Origin: Aquanectria penicillioides
Taxonomy: Eukaryota; Ascomycota; Sordariomycetes; Hypocreales; Nectriaceae
DNA length: 64,000 nt
Assembly (NCBI GenBank): GCA_003415625.1
Contig: PYIU01000003.1
Span: forward strand, 4,588,001-4,652,000
Direction of reading: 5' to 3'
The position numbers and the translations under genes are program-made. Below, in pieces: positions 24,600 through 37,000 of this stretch (the first letter of the stretch is position 1; every line of letters begins with the position of its first letter). The notes beneath the pieces were generated by a model that was given only the letters and a program-made list of their open reading frames with translations, was not told the origin of the DNA and did not search any database.

Positions 24600-25841
24600 A
24601 TGGCAAACTCCAAGTGAGTTTTTTTGTCGCCTGTATCTATTCGCATCTCTCCTTGCTTATATCTAATCCCCTCCAAGATTTGAGTATGTCCGTAACTTCG
24701 AGACTCCCGATCCTCTGCTGCCCAATACTTGGATCGTGGTCCGCGTAGATGGACGGGGCTTCACAAAGTAATACACATCCCTGTCTTCACCTCTCATTTA
24801 AGATTCTGTCATTCTGACAAGTAGAAGGATGTGCGCCAAATATAATTTTGAGAAGCCTAATGACCGGCGGGCCCTGGATCTCATGAACGCCGCAGCTAGG
24901 GCCGTGGTCTCTGAGATACCTGAGATTACCATCGCTTACGGCGTCAGCGACGAATACAGGTTATGGCCCTTTGCCTCTCTACCAAATCCGGTGCTGACAC
25001 ATTTTAAAGCTTTGTTTTCCACAAAGCTTGCGAGCTTTTTGAGAGGAGGTCTAGGTAGGATAATGCGAAATCCATCTGGGTCGGGTTATAACTAACATCT
25101 ACTCCTTAGCAAGCTCGTCAGCACCGTCGTGTCTACATTCACTTCCAACTATATCTATTACTGGTCTACCTATTTCCCTGATACCCCCATTTCGCCGCCG
25201 CTCCCATCATTTGATGGCCGAGCAGTTTGCTATCCGAGCGTCCAAAATCTTCGCGACTACTTGAGCTGGCGACAAGTGGACTGTAAGCCACCAACACATC
25301 TCACTGACCACGTTCATGCTGACAATCAAGGTCACATCAACAACCTGTATAATACCACATTCTGGTCGCTGATCCAACTTGGTGGCCTCGACAACAAGGA
25401 AGCTGAGAAAACCCTTGCGGTGGGCACCCTGGAGAGCTAGCCAAAATATTTCGGCTAACAAGTCTTTTTAGGGCACTTTGGCTGCGGACAAGAACGAAAT
25501 CTTGTTTTCACGATTCTCTATCAACTACAACAATGAGCCGGAGATTTATAAGAAAGGGAGTGTTGTATTCCGAGACGTATGTATCGCTTGTTCGGTGCCT
25601 AGATAAATCTAACCGTCAACAGTACGAGCTCGTCGATCCGGCCAGCCACAACGTTGCGCAGACTATTGATTCATTGGCAGAGCCAGTCAAGCAGTCAAAG
25701 ACTCAAAAGGAGAACGACCGGAAGCGTAGGGCCAAGGCACGAATTCTTGTGGAGCACATGGACATAATCAAAGATGACTTCTGGGACAGGAGGCCCTGGC
25801 TTCTGTCGGGCAAACCTGGCAAGATTCCGAAAGAAACGTGA
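24600..25841 (+). CDS. THG1: tRNA(His) guanylyltransferase
   Basis: Thg1 adds the G(-1) nucleotide to the 5' end of tRNA-His, the identity element for histidyl-tRNA synthetase. The gene has eight exons: 24600-24613, 24678-24767, 24825-24959, 25010-25048, 25110-25282, 25331-25419, 25472-25576 and 25623-25841. They sum to 864 nt, giving 287 residues, the normal size for the family. The start [13 protein letters not shown] is typical. The catalytic carboxylates lie in VVRVDGRGF and GVSDEYS, and later family signatures are [11 protein letters not shown] and [15 protein letters not shown]. The first exon is only 14 nt and the fourth only 39 nt. All introns have GT and AG ends. It converges with the TMA23-like gene, with 120 bp between stop codons. 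Confidence 0.93.
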
Positions 25842-25961
25842 ATATCCGTTTAAACGGGGGTATCATTCAGAAAGCTATGGTCCCAAAACGCCGTGATAAT
25901 GCATTCGCTATGCAAATCCCATTCGCCATCTATTTTCTTCCATTCTTTGTCCTCTTCCCTT

Positions 25962-26618
25962 CTATTGTTTTTCCGACTCTTTTTGTCTTTGCTTTCGCTT
26001 TTCTTCCTTCTTCGCTCGTCTCCGGCGCTTCTCTGCACGTCTTTCTTCGTCCGCGTCGCTTGATTCGGTGGATGATTGTTTCGATTTCTTTAGCTTTTTT
26101 TGCTCGCGGCGGGCAGCTTTCTCGAGGGCTCGCTCTTCTTTTTTCTTTCTCTTTGCGTCTTTTCTTAGTCTCCTCTCTTCTTTGGTCTCTTTCCTGGGTT
26201 TGGATTCGGTAGACTTTGTTCCCGCCTGGTCGGCGCTGTCGTCCTCGGAAGACTCCGAACTTGTCGAGGAATCTTTGATTTGAAGTTTGTGGAGAGTCCC
26301 CTCGAGGAATCCGCCTCGAACGAAGGATTGATACACAGAGTATTTCCCGAGGTTCTTGTCCAGGGAATTCAGCTTGCCCGTAGTAACTGTCTGCACCACT
26401 TTGCCCTTCTTAGAAGTGTCCAGTCCTTTCAACTGCTCGTCGAATGCATTCATCCACCACTGGTCGCTTGTGAAGTGTTGCTTCTGGCCCAACCCATGGG
26501 TATTGTCCTTGCGCGACAACAACAAGGGCTTTGCGAGACCAATCGAGTCGTCGGTCTTGTGAAGTGAGTGGCCGGTTCCCCGCCAACCTTGGGCGGAGAG
26601 TAGGGCGTGGGCATCCAT
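25962..26618 (-). CDS. TMA23: TMA23-like G-patch protein (ribosome biogenesis)
   Basis: A single-exon gene encoding 218 residues. The N-terminus (MDAHALLSAQGWRGTGHSL, then GLAKPLLLSRKDNTHGLG) is the degenerate G-patch of the Tma23 family, nucleolar proteins linked to 40S/60S ribosome assembly in yeast. A WWMNAFDEQLKGLD segment follows, as in Tma23 homologues. The last 80 residues are almost entirely Lys, Arg and Glu (repeated KKEERALEKAARREQKK-type runs), consistent with a nucleolar, RNA-associated protein and probably helical. The family call rests on the N-terminal 110 residues. A PinX1-like protein is the main alternative but would be longer. The neighbour THG1 is also in RNA metabolism, but that is probably coincidence. 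Confidence 0.8.
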   Translation of the reverse strand: MDAHALLSAQGWRGTGHSLHKTDDSIGLAKPLLLSRKDNTHGLGQKQHFTSDQWWMNAFDEQLKGLDTSKKGKVVQTVTTGKLNSLDKNLGKYSVYQSFVRGGFLEGTLHKLQIKDSSTSSESSEDDSADQAGTKSTESKPRKETKEERRLRKDAKRKKKEERALEKAARREQKKLKKSKQSSTESSDADEERRAEKRRRRAKKEEKRKQRQKESEKQ

Positions 26619-27425
26619 TATAATCGGCCGTGATCAATTATTGAGCTAGCGTCGTTTGCTGAAGGAGGGGGCTATTCGATGTATTGTCAAACAAATGAGA
26701 ACCGAGTACTGGGCGCGAAGAAACTTGACAAGTTGAGATGAGGATTTGGAGTGGCAGTATTTTTTTTTGCGGGGCTGGCTGCTTATCGCTTATCGTCAAT
26801 TTGCCTTATCGGTAGGTAGGTTGTTCGCTCCTACATCGGTACCCTACCCGGAAGCTTCGAAATGACGAACATTGAGAGATCAAAGACCACTTTTCCCATT
26901 GCCGTTATTAATGTGAGGATATTTAAGTAAAATGGGGGCTTGGAATGGGCTTTTTTTTTAGACTTCTAAGAGTATTGTAGAATAGTCCCATCAAGTTTGG
27001 TCATCGCGTTGAACTTCGATCCATTGACTAGATCCAACCTCTTAGGAGTACTGAACGATGCCTTGACCTTCCAATTGTAGCAGATCGCTAGAATGAAACA
27101 CATACTTGTGCTAACCAAGTTTTCGTAGTTTCCATATCAATAACCAAGGCACGATTCTTAAATCGACGCCGAGACATCGATTGAATACACTGCAATTATT
27201 GTGTTGGGCTCGAGGCTTGAGGCAGCGATTTTGACCAGTAGAATCCTTGCATCCAGCCTTAAAAACTGCCTAGTCCTCCAGCCGCTAAATTGCCACCAGG
27301 GCCTAGGTTCACCCCCAGATTACTTATCGTGAGGGGTTGTGAGCACTTCGTTCTCTTCATCCTGACCTCCTCTTGGTTCTTGTCAGAGCTTCCTGGGCAT
27401 TCGTCCTACGAGACGAGCCGTTGCC
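26619..27425. other. intergenic region, promoters of TMA23-like gene and next gene
   Basis: About 0.8 kb between the divergent start codons of the TMA23-like gene and the 27426 gene. It is more A/T-rich than its surroundings. No gene is seen. Confidence 0.5.
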
Positions 27426-29733
27426 ATGGAACCCCTCAGCATAATATCCACGGTGCTGGCCATGACCAGTGTCGTCTTCAAATATTCCATGCAGGTGAAG
27501 GATTGCATTGACGGACTAGACGAGGCGCCTCAAACCATATCAGATCTCGCAGAAGAGATCCAGACCATGGAACTGGCGTTGGGCGAAGTCGAGCATGCTA
27601 TCAAAGAAGACACTGCTGCGATAGAGCGACACAACATTCATGAGTTATTTGCCCTTTCTGTGAAAGGATCTCATGCTATCCTTATGTGCGTTAGCAGAGA
27701 GTATGAGCACTTGTTTGGCCGCCAGGACTGGAAAGCCAGGGTTTTAGTCCTCTGGAAGGAAAACGACATGGCAAGACTTCTTGCGCGCTTGAATAGGAAG
27801 AAGGGAACCATTGCACTTCTGATGCAGACGTTGAATCTGTAAGTATAGTGGCTCAACTCTCACTTTACTCAAACGGCCATTGGACTGAGAGAAGCCAAGG
27901 CGATCAACACAAGAAATACGGAAACGCATGGAGAGCCATAAGGAAACTATAGAATCTGAGAAAATTGACTTGGTCAATCTCATACCATCATATCCAGGTT
28001 TTGAAGAAACAATCCTAGAGTCCCTAGATATGCGCACTAATGATAGTATTCTGGGCGATATGTCATCGCTTTCTAACACTACCGAATTCGATTTCGATGG
28101 TGAGCTTCTCGACACTGGGCCCTATAAGCGGAGCAATGCCGGATCTCATGCAAAGTTAAAGAAAGAGAAAGAGAAGAAGAACCGGAGAAAAAAAGCCGTG
28201 TCCCCCTACTGCTCTTCCTCCGAGTCAGAGACCCCAGATTTTGCATTGCCTGGAATAGCCGAAGAAGGCGAGGATTTAATCGACTTTTCAATTGATGCAC
28301 CCGAAGTGCTGTCCTCTTTACCCTCACCAAATAAGCCATATCCAGATTTGCAAGGCTTACACCTCAGCCCCCAGGCACCGGGGCAATCTCAAGGGGAAAT
28401 CCGGCAAGATGCAAATTCCAAGAATGACATGAAAGAACAGTCGGGTTTGTTTCTCCAAGACAAAACAAGTAATGATGAAAGAAAAAAAGGAACAATGGAC
28501 AGAGAAAGACATCGTCGCAGAAGCCAAAGATCCCCTGTAGCTCTGCCAGAGCTCAAAGCCGCACCGTTACAGAGGGTGAATGCTAAACCATTGTCCCATA
28601 TTCTGGAACAAAGCAGAGCAAGTACAGCTACTACTTTGAAACATTCACATGTGAAGTCGCAGACCTCATTATTGATCGAATACTTCGAACAAGGAAGAAC
28701 CTCAGGTTCTAATAATTCGGCGAAAATTCGAATTAAGCCATCAAATAGAGCCAAGAGCGGTCATGCTGCTATTTCTGTGGCGAAAATGAGAAAGGAAAGT
28801 CGTCATAGAGATGCAAAAAGTGACGGCTCAAAGAAAGCTCTGGATATCTCTTCTATCCCAAACTTGGTTGACGTCAAGACATCTAGACGAGTCCGAAGTA
28901 CGTCAAAGAAAAACACAACAACTCTGCCAGACAGACGAGCTCAGAAGTCACGGGCCGATTCAATAGCAAACGAGGTTACTATGAATAATGGCTCAGAAAC
29001 ATTATCTGCTATTGCTTTGGATAAGACGAGGCCCTCCCTGGGGGTTCAGATCAAACCCCCAGGCGACGCAAAAGAATTGGATGACACCGGCAAATCTGAG
29101 ATGGCGATTCGAAAAAGCACCAGCAATCCTACTAATCGGCCTCCGTCACCCCCATCACCAACGGGGGCTGTATCGGGTGAACGAATAGTATCAGATTGGA
29201 TCTATGAACCATGGGTTCCTAAAAAGGTGGAAACAATGGTTGCCGGCATGATGCAAACGATCGATCAGGACGAGCAGCCTACAATTCAGGAACCGATATT
29301 AACCGAGCCCCATGAATATTTCCTTGATGAACATGGGCTTAGAATACCCCAACTCAGACTACAACAAACTCCTACGGGCCCTCCAACTGAAGGCTTGAAC
29401 AACTCGATTAATAACATGCTCAAGGCGAAGGAAGACCCGAGACGAGAAATATTACGGCAACGGCCCCTAAGAGATTTTGCAAATGAATATTCGAAAAGGC
29501 AGCAATCACAACCACGACCCAGTGCGCAACAAGGGGAACGCAGCACTGGTGGTGGGCCTTCCAGGGAGGCCATTGCTGAGTCAATCCGGATTGTCTTGAG
29601 CGAAGTTGATTTTGACACGACTACAAGAAATGAAGTCCAAGAGCTAGTAGAGCAGCGCCTTGGTACACGTTTAACTGGTTTGAGCGGTCATCATTTTCGT
29701 CTTCATCTTAATGACCAATTGATGACGACATAA
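27426..29733 (+). CDS. fungal STAND N-terminal domain-containing protein
   Basis: Exon 1 is 27426-27838 and exon 2 is 27900-29733 (61-nt intron), giving 748 residues. Residues 1-150 (MEPLSIISTVLAMTSVVFKY, then heptad-like helices including IEEIQT/LGEVEHAI-type segments and LLMQTLNL-RSTQEIRKR) match the fungus-specific N-terminal domain found in many NACHT/STAND and ankyrin proteins. No NACHT, NB-ARC or repeat domain follows. Instead there is a long Ser/Lys/Arg-rich, probably disordered region with basic patches, then a Pro-rich block (RPPSPPSPTG) and a conserved-looking segment DWIYEPWVPKKVETMVAG. An LIDF motif occurs in EEGEDLIDFSIDAPE. The domain assignment is from pattern recognition; the role is unknown. 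Codon use is less GC-biased than in the neighbouring housekeeping genes. Confidence 0.72.
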
Positions 29734-30571
29734 ACGAAAGACGAGCGTTCAAATATAGTCCATGGCCACAAAGAGCTAGGAATGGGATGTCATGTGCATT
29801 TCGAAGGAGCCACCAATAATCAAAAGGCTGCACCCGAAAGTTGCGATCATCATTCCTTTCGAGGCTGCTCAAGCAACTAGACCTTGGTTCTTTTATCCAA
29901 TGGAGCATGAGCCCTGTCTGGGGACCCTTGCTCGTCCTAGATTGAGTTTGGGTTCAAGCTTGTCCTGACGCTGGGTCTGGAGAGATATCGCCACCCAAGA
30001 CCCTCGAATTAGGGCGTGATGTTCTTGAAATCAAAAATGGAAGGACCTCGACGCCCAGTTCAAAGTCAGTCCTTGAAGGAGAAAATAAAACCGCAAGGAT
30101 AACGTCGGTAAACTTTCGATCTCGCCTTGCCTACCTATGCTATCATGGTTCTGATTCGGCACGGACCAGAGCTGCCCCAGCACGTGATAGTGGTGCCTGG
30201 AGGTAGCTTCAGGAGGAGCCGACAGGGAGGATGACACAGCCTCAACTTTGAAACGAGACGAACAACATAGCACGACCAAAACCTCTCGAAGACGAAGCTG
30301 TGACGGTTACTTCCTGAAGTTGCGGCCAAGCGATTCCAGCATCAGGTAAAGGCTGAGGTGTTCACGTCTGCCCCGAGCGGTAAGTCAGTCCGACCGTCGC
30401 TGTCCCACAGTGGCGGCATGACGTAGCGCGGCCCACCACCTTAATCATGAGATCTGTCGCTGACATCCATGTTATCTAGCCAATGGTTAAGCCCTCGTTT
30501 TCTCAATCGAGTAAAAAATTGCTGCTGAATCTAGGGTGAATCCGTTCTTGCCGAAGGCGAGTGCTTCAATC
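29734..30571. other. intergenic region
   Basis: No supported gene. It should contain the 3' end of the upstream gene and the promoter of the DUF726 gene. Confidence 0.5.
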
Positions 30572-33023
30572 ATGGCGCCACTATGCTCCGACCCGCGACA
30601 GGTGGTCATCGCCCTGAACCCCGCCCGTCGCAAGGCGCTCTTGAAGCTCGTTGACGAGATCACTGCCTACATGATCTCTCAACTCGAGACACCTGAAGAC
30701 GAACTTGGCGCTGTGGCCCCGGGAACTCCCCAGGATGAAACCCCGAGCTCTAATGCCAATGACGATGAATCTAGGCGGCGTCAGCAGCAGACGCGGGCCA
30801 GGGCCTCCCAGCAGGCCGAGAGAATTCAGAGAGCAGCCAAAAAACATATATCTGACTGGAGGAGGGAGATTATGCCAAAACTAGAAGAGATAGTTCGCGT
30901 ACCGGACGATGCTAAGATCCAAGGTGAGAGGCGAAAACGGCTCGAAATCATGGAGAAGAAGAAGCTGGACACTCCCGAGGAAGGCGAGAACCTGATCAGC
31001 TTCGGTGAGGTAAAGATTGAAAAGCGAGAAGATGTCACCGCTCTCCAGGCGCTGTACCATCCGATCCCCACGAGGTTGACTACAATTCCACAAGAAGATA
31101 GGAAAGAAGCTATTGCTTGTATCCTGCTGTTGCTCCTTTCAACAGGAAAGTATTCTGCCCATTCTAGGGCACTGGCACTATATCTTGCTTCAGCGTTGGA
31201 AGTCTCTCAGTCGTTCGTCAGCCAAGAAGAGGTTGAAATTGCCAAGTCTCTGATCGAGTCGGCTTCTGCAGATGAGTCGCAGAAGCAAGCAATGTCCGCG
31301 GAGGCAGAGACAGCCAAGCGCCGCCAGGAGAACAAGTTCAATCGATTCTGGAAGGTTGGCCTCGCTTCTGTCGCTGGTGCCGCTGTTATCGGTGTCACCG
31401 GCGGCCTAGCGGCGCCCATTGTTGCAGGAGCCATTGGCGGCGTCCTCGGAGGTGTGGGCCTGGGAGGCGTGGCCAGTTTCCTAGGAGTCTTTTGGATGAA
31501 TGGGGCACTGGTCGGTGCTCTTTTTGGTGCCTTCGGAGCCAAGATGACTGTGGGTTGTGATTAAGTTCCACTGATTGAATGTGATGCTGACCAAGGTACC
31601 AGGGTGAGATGATGGATAAGTACGCCAAAGAAGTTGAAGATTTTCGTTTCATCCCGCTCAATGAAGAATGGGGAAAAGACTATCAAACAGAAGCACAACG
31701 AGGGAAACAAGACCACCGTCTCCGAGTTACCATTGGCGTCAATGGTTGGCTGAACTCAGAGGAGGATGTTACAAAGCCATGGCGTGTTCTGAGTGACGAC
31801 TCAGAGGTCTTTGGCTTGCGCTATGAGCTGAAATCACTCTTGGATCTCGGAAGTGCCCTACAAGCTCTGGTTAAGTCCTGGGCTTGGAATGCGGTCAAGC
31901 TTGAAGTTCTCAAGCGCACGGTGCTGGCTACTCTTCTTGCCGCGCTCTGGCCCATTCAAGTGATTGCCGCAGCGTCCAATATCGACAACCCATTCAACCA
32001 CTCCCACAATCGCTCTCGCAAGGCTGGCCAGATCCTCGCTGACGCATTAATCAACAAGGTCCAAGGCGAACGCCCCGTCACTCTCGTCGGTTACTCGCTG
32101 GGCGCCACGGCCATCCACGCTTGCCTGCAGTCCTTGGCTAAGCGACAGGCCTTTGGGCTTATCGATACAGTGGTTATTATTGGTGCACCTGCACCTTCAG
32201 CCCCAGCTCATTGGAGAACGCTGCGAACAGTTGTCTCTGGCAGGATATTTAATGTCTACTCGGAAAATGACATGATTCTCGCATTCTTATATCGCGCACA
32301 TAGCCTGGCCTTTGGTGTTGCTGGGCTGCAGGAGATCAAGAATGTCGAGGGCGTTGAGAACCTGAACCTGAGTGAATCTGTGAGTGGCCACCTGCGATAC
32401 CCTGATCTGACCGGTGAGATTCTGCGCAAGTGTGGTTTCCTGGGGTTAAGGCCGGTTCGGTGATCGAAAAGGATGATCTTATCAAGATGAAAGAGAGTCA
32501 AGGTGAGGGTGACCTGATTGATTTTGGCGAGATCTCGTCGAATGAAACTCAGGAGATCCCACAGTCTCATAGCCAGGAGTTGTTGGCCAAAGACCTTCGC
32601 GACATTACTATCTCCCCCCCTGGCCTAGTTTCCCCAACTGTGCCACCACCGTCCCAACCAGCCCAGCCTGGTGAGGCGAAATCGGAGGTGGAAACTCCCG
32701 CGCTTCCTCGACGGCCGACTAGCGACGTCGCAGAGCCCTCTCCGTCCCTACCTCGACGGCCGACGGAACGCGCACAAGATGAGCAGCCTGCTCTGCCCTG
32801 TCGACCGACCCAACCCGACCAGGAGCAGGAAATACTTGCAGATCCAAGACAACCAGCAGAGACCGTCGTTGCCAAGGCGCCGACGGCTCAGCAACCACGA
32901 GCTCTAACACCAGTCTCCAATGAGTCTGATGATGAAGAGTATGGAGCAATCGTCATGGTAGATTATGAGAGCAGTGATGATGATGATGAGGAGGAGGCTG
33001 AGGAGCAACGCAAAGGGCATTAG
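30572..33023 (+). CDS. DUF726 (TMCO4-like) putative alpha/beta-hydrolase, frame-broken in this assembly
   Basis: Exon 1 is 30572-31549 and exon 2 is 31603-33023 (53-nt intron joining GAKMT to GEMMDKY). The middle is typical of DUF726 proteins: a Gly/Ala-rich hydrophobic hairpin (VGLASVAGAAVIGVTGGLAA, then GGVLGGVGLGGVASFLGVFW) that probably enters the membrane, then a lipase-like fold with the nucleophile elbow GYSLGA and a HS-HNRS-type region. The family is a putative membrane hydrolase of unknown substrate. At about 32439 the frame ends early (CGFLGLRPVR then stop). One extra C in the TTCC run would read CGFPGVKAGSVIEKDD and run on to 33023, giving 799 residues. That C-terminal part carries repeated LPRRPT-type proline motifs and an acidic Asp/Glu end. 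LISFGE and LIDFGE motifs flank the catalytic part. The start ATG at 30572 precedes the conserved NPARRKAL helix. Confidence 0.82.
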
Positions 33024-34019
33024 TCAGATAGCTGCTTGGGATTCGTGGTAGGTGGGTGTTTCTGCCTAGAATGATAGAAAAGCGCCTCTGTTCAACTTGT
33101 GTGTTGAGAGAGGTATTTCATTCGCGTGCTTTGCCTGTCCATTCATATTTCCAGCTATCATAGCAAGACATTATTGGAATATATCCTTGCTAATCTTAGG
33201 CGAAGTTAAACCACTTGAAAACTTGCTGGTTGAAACTGAAAATGACAGTTACTTAGACCAAGCATAATGACCTACACCCTTATTCTGTGGCATGCCACAT
33301 ACTTCATACAGATTGAGCACGTGTTTTCCATCAACCAAGAATGTGGAACCAAGTCAACTGCAGCGGCAAATATCTTTTGTTTTGTTCAAGCAACAGCGCT
33401 TTGGCAACTACCTAAGTAGACATTTCAAATCCTTCGCGTAACGTCGGATAGAGATTGGGGCATAATAGCGGCATGAGTAGTGATACGACGAGTAGCCACT
33501 TTCGCGTGCCTCAGATTGAAGGTAAGGGCGTATAGGCAGAGTACAGCAAGAAAAAAAGAATAATATGACCGGGGAGAATAAAAGCAAGTTCAACAGAAGG
33601 CTAGAATTTGATCCGAAAACATCTCCTCTTTTTCTCGCCCAGGATAAAGAAAAAAAACACATGAGGTATAAACCCTAGAAAAAGGAGTTACCGAGGCTCC
33701 TCGCTTTTTCCCCCCCTTCCCCCTTTTCCCCTTCTCCTGGACTTTCAAAGTGCTCGCGTGACTTTTTCTTCTTCTTTCCTGTTCTAGTGGTATCATGTAT
33801 GTCAAAGGAAGAAAAAAAACGAGACGAAAAAAAACTGAAGCGACAGCTGGTATTAGGTGTGGATGGGCATTGGATGGGTATCGAAGCCCGGTCACATTAA
33901 TGGCGAGTGCAGAAGCGGCGAGTTGCGTGAGAGTATCCGAAAAAAAGAAATCAGAGTTGGCTGAGCTTCTTCAGCAATGAGATTTGGGAATTAGATTTTG
34001 AGCCGCGTTGAGATTGTGC
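33024..34019. other. convergent intergenic region
   Basis: About 1 kb between the stop codons of the DUF726 gene (+) and the MSB1 gene (-). It is A/T-rich and holds no supported ORF, consistent with two 3' UTRs. Confidence 0.5.
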
Positions 34020-37000
34020 TCAACGGCGGGCATTCGCAGCGGCAGCGGCAGCTTGAGGGCCAGCGGTGCCCTCCATGTTGCCGGTTAGCTCGGCCACGCG
34101 GGCTTTGATACGAGCGACACGGGATTCAATGGCTGTATAAAGGTTAGCGGGACAATAATCAAGGGCGGTGGATTGAAGAAAACCTACTCTCTTCTCCACT
34201 GGTATCATCCTCTCCATCGGGCTTGTTGGTTGGAGTTCGGACGAGGTCGTCGTGCTGACGGGTGGCAGCTCGCTCGGCAGCATTCTTACGGATCTGAGCC
34301 CAGCGGTCTTGAACACCCGGGCCAGCGCTCTGGCTCAGCTTCTCCTCAGGCTGATCCGCAGCAGGGTTGGGAGACTGGCGGGGTTTGCGAGCGATGGGGG
34401 GAGGGACAGCGTCATCCTCCTCGTTGTCGGTATCAGGGACAAACGCGGGCTGGTCCTCCAGAGGCCCCTGACTGAACTGCGAAACCTCCTTGGGCTTGAC
34501 CTCGTCGGCGGTGCCAGTGGCCTCAAGCTTCGACTCGTCGGCAGTGGCTGCGGCGTCGTCGGCCTGGGCAGTTGCGGGCTCAGTAGCCTCGGCAGGAGTA
34601 GGAGCTTGCTGAACTGGAGGCTCAGGTGTGGGCTGGTCTCGTGCCAGCATTCCGTTCAGGTCGGTGGCAGCATTCTCGGGGAGTTTAGAGCTTCGGTTCT
34701 TGCGGAACAGCTTGCGGAAACCTCGGTTCTCCTTGGCTTCTTTCTGGAGCTTCTTCTTCTTACCCTCTGGGCTCGTGGGTTCCGGAGACGCCATGTTCTG
34801 TCGAGCAGCCGCCTGCTCAAAGACATCGTCCTTGGGGGGAGGAGCAGGGCTGGGCGGAACCTCGGGCTGCTCCTGAGGTTGAACTTCGACAACGGGCTCG
34901 GGCGTGGGCGGGGGAACAGGCTTTCTCGTCGTCTCCTTGGGCGGCTCGGGAGACACAGGAGACACAGGCATAGGCTGAATGGGAGTGACGGGTTCCTTGG
35001 CAGGCACCTCGGGAGCCTGCTCGTGTCCGTTCACTCCACCGTTCATCGAGGCATCATCTTCCATTCGCTCCGAGGGGACCGGCGACATAGCCAAGCCACG
35101 ACCTGCGTGTGTGTTGGCCATGTAGGCCTCCTTAATAGAGCCCTTGTCGTACTTCTTGACCCATTTGAGAGCTGAGGAAGCCTCTCCAATAATAGCGGGC
35201 TGCAAAGTGAGAACACTGTTAGTCTTCTCCGAAAGAAGTTCTGCATCAGTGCGGCCTCGGCGCTGGGCCTGAAGCTGTTGTTGCTGCGCAGCCATTTTCT
35301 TCTCCTGGAGCTCCTGGGCACGTAGTTGAGCGGCCTTGGCCTGGATCCTGGCGTGGGTGTCAGGACCGATGCTAGCCTTGCTGCCACCACCATTTTGGTT
35401 CAGTTTGAGATGAGATTTCCCAACAGACTTTCTTCGGCCTAGACCCTTTCCACGCCTCGTCCAGGAGAAGAAGCCCTTCTTCTCAGCAATATATGCGCCC
35501 TCAGCTGGCTCTGGAGCAGCACCGGCAATCATCTCCTCCATGACTAGCCATCGACCACTTGGGATCTTGGTCTCGACTATGGTGCATCGACCAAAAGCCG
35601 ACTTGCGCTCAGCAGTCTCCTCAGGGGCAAGACTGGTCATCCAGACCCACCAGAAAGAATCATCAAGGGCAAACGAGGCGATACTTGCGAGCTCACCAGG
35701 GTCGAGGGTTCGGTCTGATTCCAGTCTCGGTCGGTGAGACTGGGAGCTGCGTTGTCGTGGCTGCATCTCGATTGGTGGGAGAATTTTGTCTGGGGGGAGG
35801 AGAAGGTTGGGCCGTGAGACCGAGCCTTCGTCCACGAATCCAGAGGAAAGAAAATCAGCCCAAGATGGTGTCGTAGGCCTGTCAAGGTTGTTTCCGGACG
35901 CAGCAGTCCTCCTTAGGCCAGGGGGCTGCTTCTGAGCAAAAGCGCTGTCATCATCGTCATCCTCCTCTTCCAGAGTGCTGGTGAAACCAATGTCCTCGAA
36001 GCGGGACCAAGAAGCGTCTCGCAAGCTCGTAGAATGCTTAGAACTCGAAACTTGGGACTGGTTGGCGGCAGAAATGGCCTTGAGGACTCGGCGGCACTCG
36101 TCGGTCAGGGCTTGTACGGGGTCCTGGTACTCGGAAAACTCCTGGAGGGCTCGGTCCTCGTCTCGGTACTGGAAGTGGTTGGCCCGGCGCAACAGGGCGA
36201 ACGGAGTCGGGGAGACAGTGTCGACAATCATGACGACCTTGTTCGTTTTCGACATCATCAATTCGGGTCGCTGGGGAGGATACTCGGTCTCCTGAAGGAG
36301 CTTCTGAAGAGACATGGGCAGCATGGAAATTCCACCGACGTTCTGCTCGGGAGATAGAGACCGGAGGTAGGCAAAGAACATATGGCTTGTGGCATCGGCA
36401 GCACTGGGGTTGTGCAATTAGCATCGAGGGGATGGAAGGGGGTGTCTGAGACAGGAAACTCACCTTAGCCAGCCGTTGTAACCGCCTTCGAAGCCCTTCT
36501 TGGTGTCCTTGTGTTCAAAGGCCCACCAAGAAGCCATTCGGGACAGTTTGCGACCACCAAGACCGTTGGACTTGCCATGGGCAGCAATTGCGGCCAAAAG
36601 TCCAAAGAAGTCGAAGATGATGCGTTGGCGGGCACCATTCTCAACACTAATGGGGATGAATGTCTTGAAAGAGTCTCGGGCCATGTTTGAGTCTACAAAT
36701 GGGGTTAGGCACATTGCCGGGTCGAAGAAACGATCGGCTTCGGATTTCACGTACCAATTTCGCCCACCTTGAACAATTCGTAGGCATCCCAGCCGACGAT
36801 GCCACCTTGAAGGCGGCTCCAGCACCATTTTGCAACACCAGAAACGACCTAGAGGGAACAATTCAGCACCGCGCTCAACAGCTCCGTGTGAATACAAATC
36901 AACATACCATGGGCTCGGTCATGCGAAGCTCTTGGAGCAGCTGCTCACCACGGAGGTTTTGGTGAGACTGGAAGAAGTGACGGATGAAGGTGCGCACGGC

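Noticed and set aside
32430..32480. A short intron to explain the DUF726 frame break
   Set aside because: The best GT-AG pairs span only about 32-43 nt, lack a branch site and would delete residues that fit well once a single C is added.
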